A stretch of 64,000 nucleotides of DNA from CAZYJR01 sp964647905 (GTDB lineage Bacteria > Desulfobacterota > DSM-4660 > Desulfatiglandales > HGW-15): assembly GCA_964647905.1 (NCBI GenBank), contig CAZYJR010000001.1, positions 186,001-250,000 of the forward strand, in the 5' to 3' direction. Made by a program: the position numbers and the translations under genes. Each line of letters opens with the position of its first letter. Position 1 is the stretch's first letter. Positions 26,211-33,701 of the stretch are shown here, piece by piece. A model generated the notes under the pieces. That model was not told the origin of the DNA and ran no database searches. It saw only the letters and a list, made by a program, of their open reading frames with translations.

Positions 26211-26672
26211 ATGAACGTATTCGAAGAATTCAAGAGAATAATGTTGAAGTTGGACAAGAAGGAAGTGAGGTATGCCCTTGTCGGCGGCGTTGCCATGGCA
26301 TTCTATAGTGAGCCGCGCTTTACCCGGGACATAGACCTCCTTGTTCAATCAGAGGATTTTGACAGAACCAAACGTATTTTGGAGGAGGAAGGATACTACG
26401 AATCTGCGTCGCCTTGGAGATTCAGGAATGTTGCCATCGAGTTGCATCGGTTCTTGAAGATTGTGGCCCCTGAAGACGAAATGCTTATGGATATTCTCGT
26501 TGCCAAGGATGAAGATGTACGTAGAATAATTCAGGAGGCGCTCGAGGCGGAATCGGAAGAGGGAAGGGTGATGGTTGCAAATAGGAACGACTTGATTTGG
26601 CTCAAAAGGGCAAGGGATTCGAAGCAAGACCGTGCCGACATAGAGAAACTCGAAAATGAGAAGAATAGATAG
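26211..26672 (+). CDS. Nucleotidyltransferase-fold protein (AbiEii/MNT-like)
   Basis: A 153-residue protein with the minimal nucleotidyltransferase signature YALVGGVAMAFY followed by TRDIDLLV: G25-G26 and the metal-binding aspartates D40 and D42. A second block, EMLMDILVA, could carry the third acidic residue. Such proteins occur as toxins (AbiEii, MenT) or as MNT antitoxins. The gene is AT-richer and uses more A/T-ending codons than its neighbours, which suggests recent acquisition. Its 3' end overlaps a 45-codon ORF. The family name is by motif only. Confidence 0.75.
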   Translation: MNVFEEFKRIMLKLDKKEVRYALVGGVAMAFYSEPRFTRDIDLLVQSEDFDRTKRILEEEGYYESASPWRFRNVAIELHRFLKIVAPEDEMLMDILVAKDEDVRRIIQEALEAESEEGRVMVANRNDLIWLKRARDSKQDRADIEKLENEKNR

Positions 26673-26793
26673 TGTACTCAAAAAGCTCAGTGAGCTTTAC
26701 GAGTTCAATCGAAAGCTCAGGGCTTACGAACTGAAGAAAGAGAGGAAAAAGTCCGTCAATAAGGGCGGGGCAGAAGAACGCCGAGTCCCTTAG
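26656..26793 (+). CDS. 45-residue highly charged micro-ORF overlapping the nucleotidyltransferase gene
   Basis: An ATG-started ORF overlapping the upstream gene by 17 nt and ending with TAG. The peptide is rich in Lys, Arg and Glu, with a probable amphipathic helix around KKLSELYEFNRKLRAYELKK (residues 9-28). No domain is recognised. The AT-rich composition continues from the upstream gene and ends with it, so both probably arrived together. It may be the small partner of a toxin-antitoxin-like pair. No experimental or homology support is available here. Confidence 0.4.
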   Translation: MRRIDSVLKKLSELYEFNRKLRAYELKKERKKSVNKGGAEERRVP

Positions 26794-26905
26794 CCTGCAT
26801 CCGGGGAAAGGCTTGCCTTAGGGACTGCGAGGTGACATATTCCGGGGCGATCCACTTTTTGCCTCGATTCGGGGGTTTCGTCTCAGGTGTTTTTGTTCGG
26901 GAGGT

Positions 26906-27802
26906 ATGGTGTCTGCGACAGATAGGGCCCACAAGGTGGGAAGGAATGATCCCTGCCCCTGTGGGAGCGGTCTAAAGCACAAGAAATGCTGCCTGGGCAA
27001 GGACGGAGTCTCTGCGGGTGAGCGGGAGCGGTACCGCAGGCAGTACGGCATCAGGTTCAAGAACGGGCGGGACGTTGAAGCGATAAGGCGGGCGGGCGTC
27101 TTGGCCCTGGAGTCTCTTGACCTGGTGGAGAAGAACCTCCGCGAGGGTATGAAAACCGAGGAGATCGATTCTTTGGTCAGCGGGTTGACCGCCGAGAGGG
27201 GCGCCGTGGCCGCACCCCTCAACTACCGCGGATACCCCAAGAGCGTGTGCGTCTCGGTCAACGAGGTGGTATGCCACGGCATCCCCGGAGAGCGTGTCTT
27301 GAACGACGGCGACATCGTAAATGTGGATGTGACGCCCATCCTGGGCGGGTACTACGCGGATGCGAGCAAGACCTTCCTTGTGGGTAATCCCGGACCCGAG
27401 GCCGAGAAGATCGTAAGGGTCGCGCGCCGGTGCCTGCGCGAGGGGATCGCCATGGCCCGGCCCGGGAATCGGGTGGGCGACATCGGCTGGGCGATCCAGC
27501 GGTACGCCGAGTCAGAAGGGTGCTCCGTGGTCAGGGAGTTCGTCGGGCACGGGGTGGGGTTCGACTTTCACGAGCCGCCCCAAGTGCCCCACTACGGCCG
27601 GAAGGGGCAAGGGATATTGCTGCTCCCCGGCATGGTCTTCACCATCGAGCCCATGATCAACCTGGGGGGAAAGGATTTGCATATCCTCTCCGACGACTGG
27701 ACCGCGGTTACGGACGACGGTTCACTCTCAGCCCAGTTCGAACAGACCATACTGATCACAGAGGAAGGCTGCGAGAGCCTTACTCCTTACGACCTGGAAT
27801 AG
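26906..27802 (+). CDS. map: Methionine aminopeptidase, type I, with N-terminal SEC-C zinc motif
   Basis: A 298-residue enzyme that removes initiator methionine from nascent proteins. Residues 14-30 carry the SEC-C metal-binding motif DPCPCGSGLKHKKCC (Cys17, 19, 28, 29), also found at the SecA C-terminus, which may help dock on the ribosome. The pita-bread domain follows, with metal ligands in NVDVTPILGGYYADAS (two Asp), GHGVG (His), TIEPM (Glu) and FEQTI (Glu). GGGAGG lies directly against the ATG, so the next codon, GTG 26909, is a possible alternative start. queG follows 20 nt downstream. Confidence 0.93.
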   Translation: MVSATDRAHKVGRNDPCPCGSGLKHKKCCLGKDGVSAGERERYRRQYGIRFKNGRDVEAIRRAGVLALESLDLVEKNLREGMKTEEIDSLVSGLTAERGAVAAPLNYRGYPKSVCVSVNEVVCHGIPGERVLNDGDIVNVDVTPILGGYYADASKTFLVGNPGPEAEKIVRVARRCLREGIAMARPGNRVGDIGWAIQRYAESEGCSVVREFVGHGVGFDFHEPPQVPHYGRKGQGILLLPGMVFTIEPMINLGGKDLHILSDDWTAVTDDGSLSAQFEQTILITEEGCESLTPYDLE

Positions 27803-27822
27803 AGGCCGTACTCGGGGGCGGC

Positions 27823-28776
27823 TTGGAAGGCGCTTATCCCGGCGCGGGCGCGCCGGACGGGATAATAAGCATCATAAACCTGTGGGCGAGGGAGCTCGGA
27901 TTCGTGGGCGCGGGCTTCAGTCGGCCCCGACGCCCGGCCTTCGTGGAGGAGTTTCGCCGGTGGATACGGGCCGGGAGGCACGGGGAAATGGCATGGCTCG
28001 CCCGCAACCTGGAGTTGAGGGAGGACCCTTCCCGCCTGCTCGAGGGCTGCCGGACCATCATCTCCCTCGCGTACCCCTATCCAAAGGAGAAGCCCGCCAC
28101 TCCAGAAGGGCTCACAGTGGCCAGATACGCCCGGCCTTGGACCGAGGACTATCACACCACGCTCAGGCGTCTGTGCGGCGAGCTCTCGGCCAGGCTCAAA
28201 AGGGCGATGCCCGGGAGCCGGACGCGGGTCTGCGTGGATTCCGCGCCCATTCTGGAGCGCAGTGCGGCCACCGGGGCGGGTCTGGGATTCATCGGCAGGA
28301 ACAACATGCTCATCGTCCCGGAATACGGATCCTTTGTCTTCCTTGCCGAGATACTGACGACGGCCGAGCTCCCGCCCTCACCCGCTCAACCCGCGACCGA
28401 CCAATGCGGTTCCTGCACCCGCTGCCTGGATGCCTGCCCCACCGGGGCACTGGACGCCCCTTTTTCCATTGATGCCGGCAAGTGCCTGTCCTACCTGACC
28501 TTGGAGTGGGCCGGCGTCGTGGGTCCGGAAACCGGAAGGCTCATGGGGGACTGCTTCCTGGGCTGCGACCGCTGCCAGGAGGCCTGCCCCTACAACGGGG
28601 GCGCGAGTGCCCGGGAAGTGGTGCTCCCGGTCGCCGAGGCCTTCTTGGAGATGAGCGATAAGGCCTTTTCCGAGAGGTTCGATCGCACCGCACTGGCTCG
28701 GGCCGGACCGGCCAAGATCCGCTCCAATCTCCTGGCCCTCAACGCTCCCCGCGGACCGCTCGCAGTCCCAAGTTGA
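27823..28776 (+). CDS. queG: Epoxyqueuosine reductase
   Basis: This cobalamin- and Fe-S-dependent enzyme makes the last step of queuosine synthesis on tRNA. Two [4Fe-4S] motifs are visible, CGSCTRCLDACPTGAL and CFLGCDRCQEACPYN, plus the conserved DSAPILERSAATGAGLGFIGRN block. About 317 residues matches the family core. The start is uncertain: no ATG or GTG occurs in frame before the conserved ELGFVGAG segment, and TTG 27823 is the best option. The frame also runs open back into map, which is coincidental. Its last 38 nt overlap the convergent flavoprotein gene. Confidence 0.88.
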   Translation: MEGAYPGAGAPDGIISIINLWARELGFVGAGFSRPRRPAFVEEFRRWIRAGRHGEMAWLARNLELREDPSRLLEGCRTIISLAYPYPKEKPATPEGLTVARYARPWTEDYHTTLRRLCGELSARLKRAMPGSRTRVCVDSAPILERSAATGAGLGFIGRNNMLIVPEYGSFVFLAEILTTAELPPSPAQPATDQCGSCTRCLDACPTGALDAPFSIDAGKCLSYLTLEWAGVVGPETGRLMGDCFLGCDRCQEACPYNGGASAREVVLPVAEAFLEMSDKAFSERFDRTALARAGPAKIRSNLLALNAPRGPLAVPS

Positions 28777-29320
28777 ACGCCTCCTGAAGCGTGTCGGGAT
28801 TGTTCTGGACCGCGTCTTTCTTTTCCATGCGCCGAAAAAAAACGCCGCCCTCGAAGCTCATGTCCAACGCGTCGAAGAAGTACCTGGCCTCCAGCTTGAC
28901 CGCCTCGAACAGGTTGGCCCCCCTGGTGGCCCCGACCGCTATCAGATATCCCCTGCCGCTGTCATGGCTCTTCCGCTCCTCCGGGGTCTTCCTCAGCATC
29001 CGCCTGGACCACATGGCCTGGGAACGGTCCACCACCGCCTTTGCCTGTGAGGTGAGCCCGTAGAAAAAAATGGGCGAGGCCAAGAAGATGACCTCGGATT
29101 CCTCGAGCAGCGGGTAGACGGACTGCATGTCGTCCTGGACCACGCATTCGCCGGTCGGATCGCACCCGCCGCATTCCAGACATCCGCTCATCTTGAGGAG
29201 CCTGGCGTACACAGTGCTGGTCTCCCCCCCGGCGGATCGGGCGCCTTCCAGGGCCTTGTCCAGGAGGTGGTCGCTGTTTCCGCCCTTTCGCGGGCTCCCG
29301 TAAATGCCTAGTACTTTCAT
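28739..29320 (-). CDS. Iron-sulfur flavoprotein (flavodoxin-like, Isf type)
   Basis: A 193-residue NADPH-dependent FMN reductase-fold protein. It has the FMN phosphate-binding GIYGSPRKGGNSD, SPIFFYGL and the compact cysteine motif C47-x2-C50-x2-C53-x5-C59, which matches the CX2CX2CX4-7C cluster of archaeal and anaerobe Isf electron-transfer proteins. It probably carries FMN and a [4Fe-4S] cluster and is involved in anaerobic electron transfer or oxidative-stress defence. It lies just upstream of a membrane hydrolase gene on the same strand order (hydrolase first), separated by 5 nt. Confidence 0.85.
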   Translation of the reverse strand: MKVLGIYGSPRKGGNSDHLLDKALEGARSAGGETSTVYARLLKMSGCLECGGCDPTGECVVQDDMQSVYPLLEESEVIFLASPIFFYGLTSQAKAVVDRSQAMWSRRMLRKTPEERKSHDSGRGYLIAVGATRGANLFEAVKLEARYFFDALDMSFEGGVFFRRMEKKDAVQNNPDTLQEAFNLGLRAVRGER

Positions 29321-29325
29321 GCCGA

Positions 29326-30213
29326 CTATCCCTTCTTTGAGATTGACCGGTTCGGCCCGGCTGCAACGGGCCCAGGCCCGTGGTGGCGCTCCAGAAATGC
29401 GCCCACGGCCTCCCGGTACCTCGGGCTCAGGCTGCAGCCGCTGTGGCCGGCGCCCGGTGCAACGAACACCTCGGCCCTTCCCGCGGGAAACGCATCCCTG
29501 AGCTCCCGCATGAACTCCAGGGGAAACTTATCGTCCCTGTCCCCGTGGATCAGCAGGACCGGTATGTCGATGTCCGCGGCCAGTCTGGCCGGACTCACGG
29601 AATCCAATCGCCCCCGGTAGAAGAGCTCCATCCAGCCTATCACCGCCGGGGAGAAAAAGGCCAGAACCGGATGGTAACTCCGGTAGAGCTTGACGAGGGC
29701 CTTCCTGGTCCTCGAGTAGCATCCCTCCAGAAAGAGGTGGGTGACCAGCCCCTTGTTCCTGTGGGCTGCAATGACCGCGCCGGCGGCACCGGCCGAGTGC
29801 CCGTAGAGTAATACCGGCTCCTCCACCCAGCGAATCACGGTCTCCGCGTCTTCTGCGAACCTGAAGGCGTTCATGAAGGGGTAAGGGCTGGAGCCGCCGT
29901 GGTCCCTGGCGCTGTGGATGACGGTGGTGTATCCCAGCTCGCCGAACACGCGGGCCCTGCCCACCATGCGCCCCCGGTTTCGACTCCACCCGTGGGCCAG
30001 CACAACCGTTCCTCTTGATACACCCGGGGGGTCTATGCGCCAAACCTCCAATGATCCTCCCCCGTTGCAAGGGATTCGTGCGTCGGTTACCGATCCCCAG
30101 TCCGGTTCGTCCTGGACCGGTCTTCGCGGAAAGCGATGCACCGCATAGGTCATGGCCAACCCCGCAGCCAGGTAGGATGCTGCAGCCCCTGCAATGAAGT
30201 GGATGAACGACAT
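29326..30213 (-). CDS. Membrane-anchored alpha/beta hydrolase
   Basis: A 295-residue alpha/beta hydrolase with an N-terminal hydrophobic segment (about residues 5-25). Nucleophile Ser in YGHSAGA, Asp in HGDRDDKFP and His in GAGHSG form the expected triad; LAHGWSRNRG is the oxyanion region. Substrate unknown. It is transcribed upstream of, and probably with, the iron-sulfur flavoprotein gene (5-nt gap). GGAG lies 11 nt before the ATG. It resembles the 8464-9282 hydrolase in layout but diverges clearly in sequence. Confidence 0.85.
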   Translation of the reverse strand: MSFIHFIAGAAASYLAAGLAMTYAVHRFPRRPVQDEPDWGSVTDARIPCNGGGSLEVWRIDPPGVSRGTVVLAHGWSRNRGRMVGRARVFGELGYTTVIHSARDHGGSSPYPFMNAFRFAEDAETVIRWVEEPVLLYGHSAGAAGAVIAAHRNKGLVTHLFLEGCYSRTRKALVKLYRSYHPVLAFFSPAVIGWMELFYRGRLDSVSPARLAADIDIPVLLIHGDRDDKFPLEFMRELRDAFPAGRAEVFVAPGAGHSGCSLSPRYREAVGAFLERHHGPGPVAAGPNRSISKKG

Positions 30214-30342
30214 GCTGTCCGCGCTCCGGGAATCCTTGATTTTGCTCTTGTATTTTCGTGTTCTTTTGTTTATGAATAGCTACGCAGAGCCCCGCCCGGG
30301 AATGAAGCCTCATTGAACCCTTTTCGCCAGAGGATCCGGAGC

Positions 30343-30867
30343 ATGGAGCAGGTCTTACTACTGAACCTGAGCTATGAGCCTCTCAAAGTCATCAACTGGA
30401 AGAAGGCCATCACCCTCCTGTGTCTCGGCAAGGTGGAGGTCATTGAAGAGTACGGCAGGGAGATCCGCTCGGTCAGCGTCACCATCCCGCTCCCCTCAGT
30501 GGTCAGGCTGCTCAAGATGGTCAAGCGGCCGCCGCGCCCTGTCCGTTTCTCCCGCAGGAATATTTATGCCAGGGATCGCTACCGCTGCCAGTACTGCGGC
30601 AAGCGGAAGGCCACCGAGGATTTGACTTACGACCATGTCCTGCCGCGCTCGCAAGGGGGAAGAACCGAGTGGGAGAATATAGTCACATGCTGTGTGGGCT
30701 GCAACCGCAGAAAGGGAGGAAGGACACCTGAGGAGGCGGGAATGCGCCTGATCAGGAAGCCCTCGCGGCCCACGTGGATCCCGGCGGTCAAGATCACCAT
30801 AGGCGTCAAGGATATACCGAGCACTTGGCGGGACTACCTCTATTGGAACGTGGAGCTGGTGGGCTAG
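30343..30867 (+). CDS. HNH endonuclease-family protein
   Basis: A 174-residue protein with the HNH core: two CxxC pairs (CQYCGK and CVGCN) flanking DHVLPRSQGGRTEWEN. The N-terminus LLLNLSYEPLKVINWKKA is shared by a widespread bacterial HNH family of unknown role, often chromosomal and not in mobile elements. It may be a DNA nuclease in repair or defence. ATG 30343 is preferred over TTG 30313, because the conserved N-terminus starts there. It is convergent with the HIT gene. Confidence 0.88.
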   Translation: MEQVLLLNLSYEPLKVINWKKAITLLCLGKVEVIEEYGREIRSVSVTIPLPSVVRLLKMVKRPPRPVRFSRRNIYARDRYRCQYCGKRKATEDLTYDHVLPRSQGGRTEWENIVTCCVGCNRRKGGRTPEEAGMRLIRKPSRPTWIPAVKITIGVKDIPSTWRDYLYWNVELVG

Positions 30868-30907
30868 CCGCCCTTTCCCCCGGCCGTGTGGATGCGGTCG
30901 CCTCAGG

Positions 30908-31336
30908 TCAGGCCCCGTGCCCGAGCGCTGCGGCGATCTTCTCCGCAGTCCGCTCGAGGGCCTCGGGGTCCCCTTCCTTGGCCCCCCAGTGGCTCACCGG
31001 GAGTTCCGGGCCCCCTGCCGCTCGCGGTATCAAATGCAAGTGGTAGTGCATCACTATCTGGTTGACTCCCCGGCCGTTGAGCTGCAGTGCCGCTATACCT
31101 GCGGGATTGAGCGCGTCTCGTATGGCCAGGGCGATCTTCTGAGAAGCCAGATGCACCGCACTCAGGTCCTCGGGGTTCATTTCGAATAGATTTTCCGCGT
31201 GACGCTTGGGCACCACCAAGGTATGGCCTTCCGAGACCGGGTTGATATCCTCGAATGCGATGACGTTGTCGTCCTCATATACCTTGTGGCAGGGGAGCTC
31301 TCCCTTAACTATCCTGCAGAAAAGGCATTCCTCCAT
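30908..31336 (-). CDS. HIT-family (HINT-like) nucleotide hydrolase
   Basis: A 142-residue histidine-triad protein. The triad is HYHLHLIPR, and the N-terminal CLFCRIVKGELP and HTLVVPKRH blocks are typical of bacterial HINT-type purine nucleoside phosphoramidases. Two N-terminal cysteines (C4, C7) may bind zinc. It is a stand-alone housekeeping gene between convergent and divergent neighbours. Confidence 0.92.
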   Translation of the reverse strand: MEECLFCRIVKGELPCHKVYEDDNVIAFEDINPVSEGHTLVVPKRHAENLFEMNPEDLSAVHLASQKIALAIRDALNPAGIAALQLNGRGVNQIVMHYHLHLIPRAAGGPELPVSHWGAKEGDPEALERTAEKIAAALGHGA

Positions 31337-31459
31337 CCGTGTTACCCCCTATTGCGTTATCGCGTCCAATCATAATAAGCGGTGGCCGCCTTGTCGAGCA
31401 TTTTCTGCCGCCCGAGACGAGAGTCTCCGACTGACGCTGAGATCCCGGGGCCTTGGGGT

Positions 31460-31488
31460 TTGACACCGGCCTTTACACGGGCTATTCT
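31460..31488 (+). promoter_or_regulatory. Near-consensus sigma-70 promoter
   Basis: TTGACA (31460-31465), a 17-nt spacer and TATTCT (31483-31488). The predicted transcription start falls at about 31495, which is the ATG of the next gene, so the mRNA would be leaderless. Confidence 0.6.
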
Positions 31489-31494
31489 CTGGTT

Positions 31495-32193
31495 ATGTTC
31501 AACCGCCTGTTCGAGACTTTCGCTTTTTTCAGGACCTTCATTTTCGAACTGACCCGGTTCCTGGTCCCGGTCGCCCTGCCGGTGGTCCTCCTCGAGACAT
31601 ATGTCTCTTTCCGGGCCATGGAGGCGGAAAGAGCGGGCCTCATCCATTGGATGCCATTCATGATCAACTTTGTCTACCGCCCAGTGTATACAGGTGGCTT
31701 GATCTGGGTAATATCCCGGATTGTGGGGGGCTACGGCTGGAGTATCAGGGAGGGCTTTGTAGTCGGGCTGCGATTCTGGAAGGATCTTTTGGCGGTTTAC
31801 TTGATCACTTCGGTGTTGATCTTTGCCGGGCTCCTTGCGCTGATCGTCCCCGGGCTGCTACTGTTCGCACGCCTGTCCATTGCCGAGTTCGGGGTGGTGC
31901 TGGAAGGAATGAACCCGAAGGAAGCCCTGATCGCCAGCAACCAAAGGGTCCGCGGTTTGACCGGGGAGATCCTGGCTTGCGGGCTGGTGCTCTCATTCAT
32001 GATCCTGGCCTTGGATATCCTGATGGGGTATCTGGCGGTCCGTATGGGCATTCATGGGTTCATAACGGCCGTGGTCTCCGCTCTGGTGTTCATAGTCCTA
32101 TCTTCCACTGTGACCATTTTGTTCTATCGTTTCTATGACCTGGCCATGAAGAGACAGGACGCAGGTCCCGGTCGGGCGCCGGCAAGCGAGTGA
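31495..32193 (+). CDS. YciC-like polytopic membrane protein of unknown function
   Basis: A 232-residue protein with about five hydrophobic segments, for example LVPVALPVVLLETYVS, DLLAVYLITSVLIFAGLLAL and VVSALVFIVLSSTVTILF. Residues PGLLLFARLSIAEFGVVLEG and MNPKEALIASNQRVRG resemble the conserved middle of YciC/UPF0259-type proteins. It has no catalytic motif. The start at ATG 31495 was chosen because a strong promoter ends 6 nt before it. An in-frame TTG at 31453 lies upstream of that promoter. No Shine-Dalgarno is visible, consistent with a leaderless message. Confidence 0.65.
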   Translation: MFNRLFETFAFFRTFIFELTRFLVPVALPVVLLETYVSFRAMEAERAGLIHWMPFMINFVYRPVYTGGLIWVISRIVGGYGWSIREGFVVGLRFWKDLLAVYLITSVLIFAGLLALIVPGLLLFARLSIAEFGVVLEGMNPKEALIASNQRVRGLTGEILACGLVLSFMILALDILMGYLAVRMGIHGFITAVVSALVFIVLSSTVTILFYRFYDLAMKRQDAGPGRAPASE

Positions 32194-32272
32194 TCCGGGC
32201 GGAAGGCAACTGGTCCTGCATGCTCTTTTCGATTGAAACCCTCTCGGGTGTGTTTTTGGGCTGGAAGACGCA

Positions 32273-33106
32273 ATGCTGAGTTCTCTTTTTGAGCAGGTGG
32301 GGTATACTTCGAGGGATATGTGGCTGTGCGGGTGGGCCGAGGGGGGCGCCGGCAACCTGAGTATCAGGGTGGACGCTCCCGGAAGGGCGGCGGACCCCTT
32401 CGAGATCCCGGGCGGGCGGTGGACCGAGCTCCCCTGTTCAGTGCCGGTCCTGGGCGGGGCGGCGATCCTGATTACTGCGAGGGGCAGCCGATTCCGGACC
32501 CTCGGCCGCAATCCGGCGGCAGGGGCCGGGGTGATGGTCTTGGACAAGGACGGCAAGAGTTACAAGGTGATACAGGGCTTCGAGCAGGGGGGTGAGCCGT
32601 CATCAGAGTTCAGGATGCATCTGGAGGCTCATGCGGCCCTGGCCCAGGCCAGGGGCGGCAGGGAAAGGGTCGTACTCCATGTCCATCCCCCGCGTCTCTT
32701 GGCCCTTTCAGCCACCCACGGGCGCCGCGGGGGGGTGGACCTGACAAGGCTGCTCTGGGGCGTTCATGGAGAATGCGTGGCCCTGTTCCCCGAGGGGGTG
32801 GAGGTGCTTGCCTGGGCCCCGCCGGGATCGGGGCCCCTGGCCGGACTTACCGAGAAAGCCCTTTCCAGGCGTCGTCTGTTGATTTGGCCTCATCACGGAG
32901 TGGTCTCGGCCGGGCGTGACCTTGAGGAAGCCTTTGATTTGATAGAGGCCGGAGAAAAGGCCGCCGGCCTCTATCTGGAGGCGGTGTCCTCCGGTGCGAA
33001 GCCCGAGCTCTTGGAATCCGGCTCCCTCCTGGAGATCGCCCGCGGAACAGGGGTAGCGCCCGACCCGGCCGTTTTGGGAAGGCAACCATCCTGGAAGGGC
33101 GAATGA
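32273..33106 (+). CDS. Class II aldolase, RhaD (rhamnulose-1-phosphate aldolase)-like
   Basis: A 277-residue zinc-dependent class II aldolase. It has GWAEGGAGNLSIR near the N-terminus, SSEFRMHLEAH with the catalytic Glu, the zinc ligands in LHVHPP, and the third His in IWPHHGVV; these align with the E117, H141, H143 and H212 regions of E. coli RhaD. DLIEAGEKAAGLYLEAV closes the similarity. No other rhamnose gene is nearby, so the substrate may be a different phosphoketose or a dephospho-sugar. It is 25 nt upstream of a flavin reductase-like gene on the same strand. Confidence 0.82.
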   Translation: MLSSLFEQVGYTSRDMWLCGWAEGGAGNLSIRVDAPGRAADPFEIPGGRWTELPCSVPVLGGAAILITARGSRFRTLGRNPAAGAGVMVLDKDGKSYKVIQGFEQGGEPSSEFRMHLEAHAALAQARGGRERVVLHVHPPRLLALSATHGRRGGVDLTRLLWGVHGECVALFPEGVEVLAWAPPGSGPLAGLTEKALSRRRLLIWPHHGVVSAGRDLEEAFDLIEAGEKAAGLYLEAVSSGAKPELLESGSLLEIARGTGVAPDPAVLGRQPSWKGE

Positions 33107-33131
33107 ACGACAACAAGAGGAGACTAGCGCA

Positions 33132-33701
33132 ATGAAAAAGTCCATCGGACCCAGGACCCTGCTCTATCCCACACCCGCGGTGATCGTGGGCTCATACGAC
33201 AAGGTGGGCAACCCCAACGGGATGGCCGCCGCCTGGGTGGGTGTGTGTTGCTCAAAGCCGCCTTGCGTCGGCGTATCGCTCAGGAAGGCCACCTATTCCT
33301 ACGGCCACATACAAGAGAGGAAGGCCTTCACACTGAGCATCCCGTCCGATGATTACGTCCAAGAGGTGGATTACTTCGGAATGGCATCAGGCAGGGATGA
33401 AGACAAGTTCCTGGCCACCGGGCTCACCGCGGCCCGCGGCGAACACGTGGATGCGCCTTATGTGGAGGAGTTCCCCGTAATCCTGGAGTGCAGGCTCTCC
33501 CACACATTGGAGCTGGGGCTCCATACCCAGTTCATAGGGGAAATATTGGACGTCAAGGCCGATGAGGCCGTGCTCGGGGTCAACGGCGTGCCTGACATGG
33601 CCAAGGTGCGGCCGCTGGTCTTCGCCCCGGAGAGCAGGAGCTATTACAGCGTGGGGGAGTTCCTGGGGCACGCCTTCTCGGTGGGAAGACAGCTCCGCTA
33701 G
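33132..33701 (+). CDS. Flavin reductase-like FMN-binding protein
   Basis: A 189-residue split-barrel flavin reductase-domain protein (flavoredoxin-type). Typical blocks are PTPAVIVGSYDKVGNPNGMAA, VGVSLRKATYSYGHI and FTLSIPSDDYVQEVDYFG. It should bind FMN and act in electron transfer or as the reductase of a two-component system; flavoredoxins are common in anaerobic deltaproteobacteria. GAGGAG lies before the ATG. Its stop overlaps the convergent kinase gene by 4 nt. Confidence 0.88.
   Translation: MKKSIGPRTLLYPTPAVIVGSYDKVGNPNGMAAAWVGVCCSKPPCVGVSLRKATYSYGHIQERKAFTLSIPSDDYVQEVDYFGMASGRDEDKFLATGLTAARGEHVDAPYVEEFPVILECRLSHTLELGLHTQFIGEILDVKADEAVLGVNGVPDMAKVRPLVFAPESRSYYSVGEFLGHAFSVGRQLR

Noticed and set aside
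27430..27822. Extension of queG into map
   Set aside because: Same reason: an open shadow frame inside map. The conserved QueG N-terminus starts after 27823.
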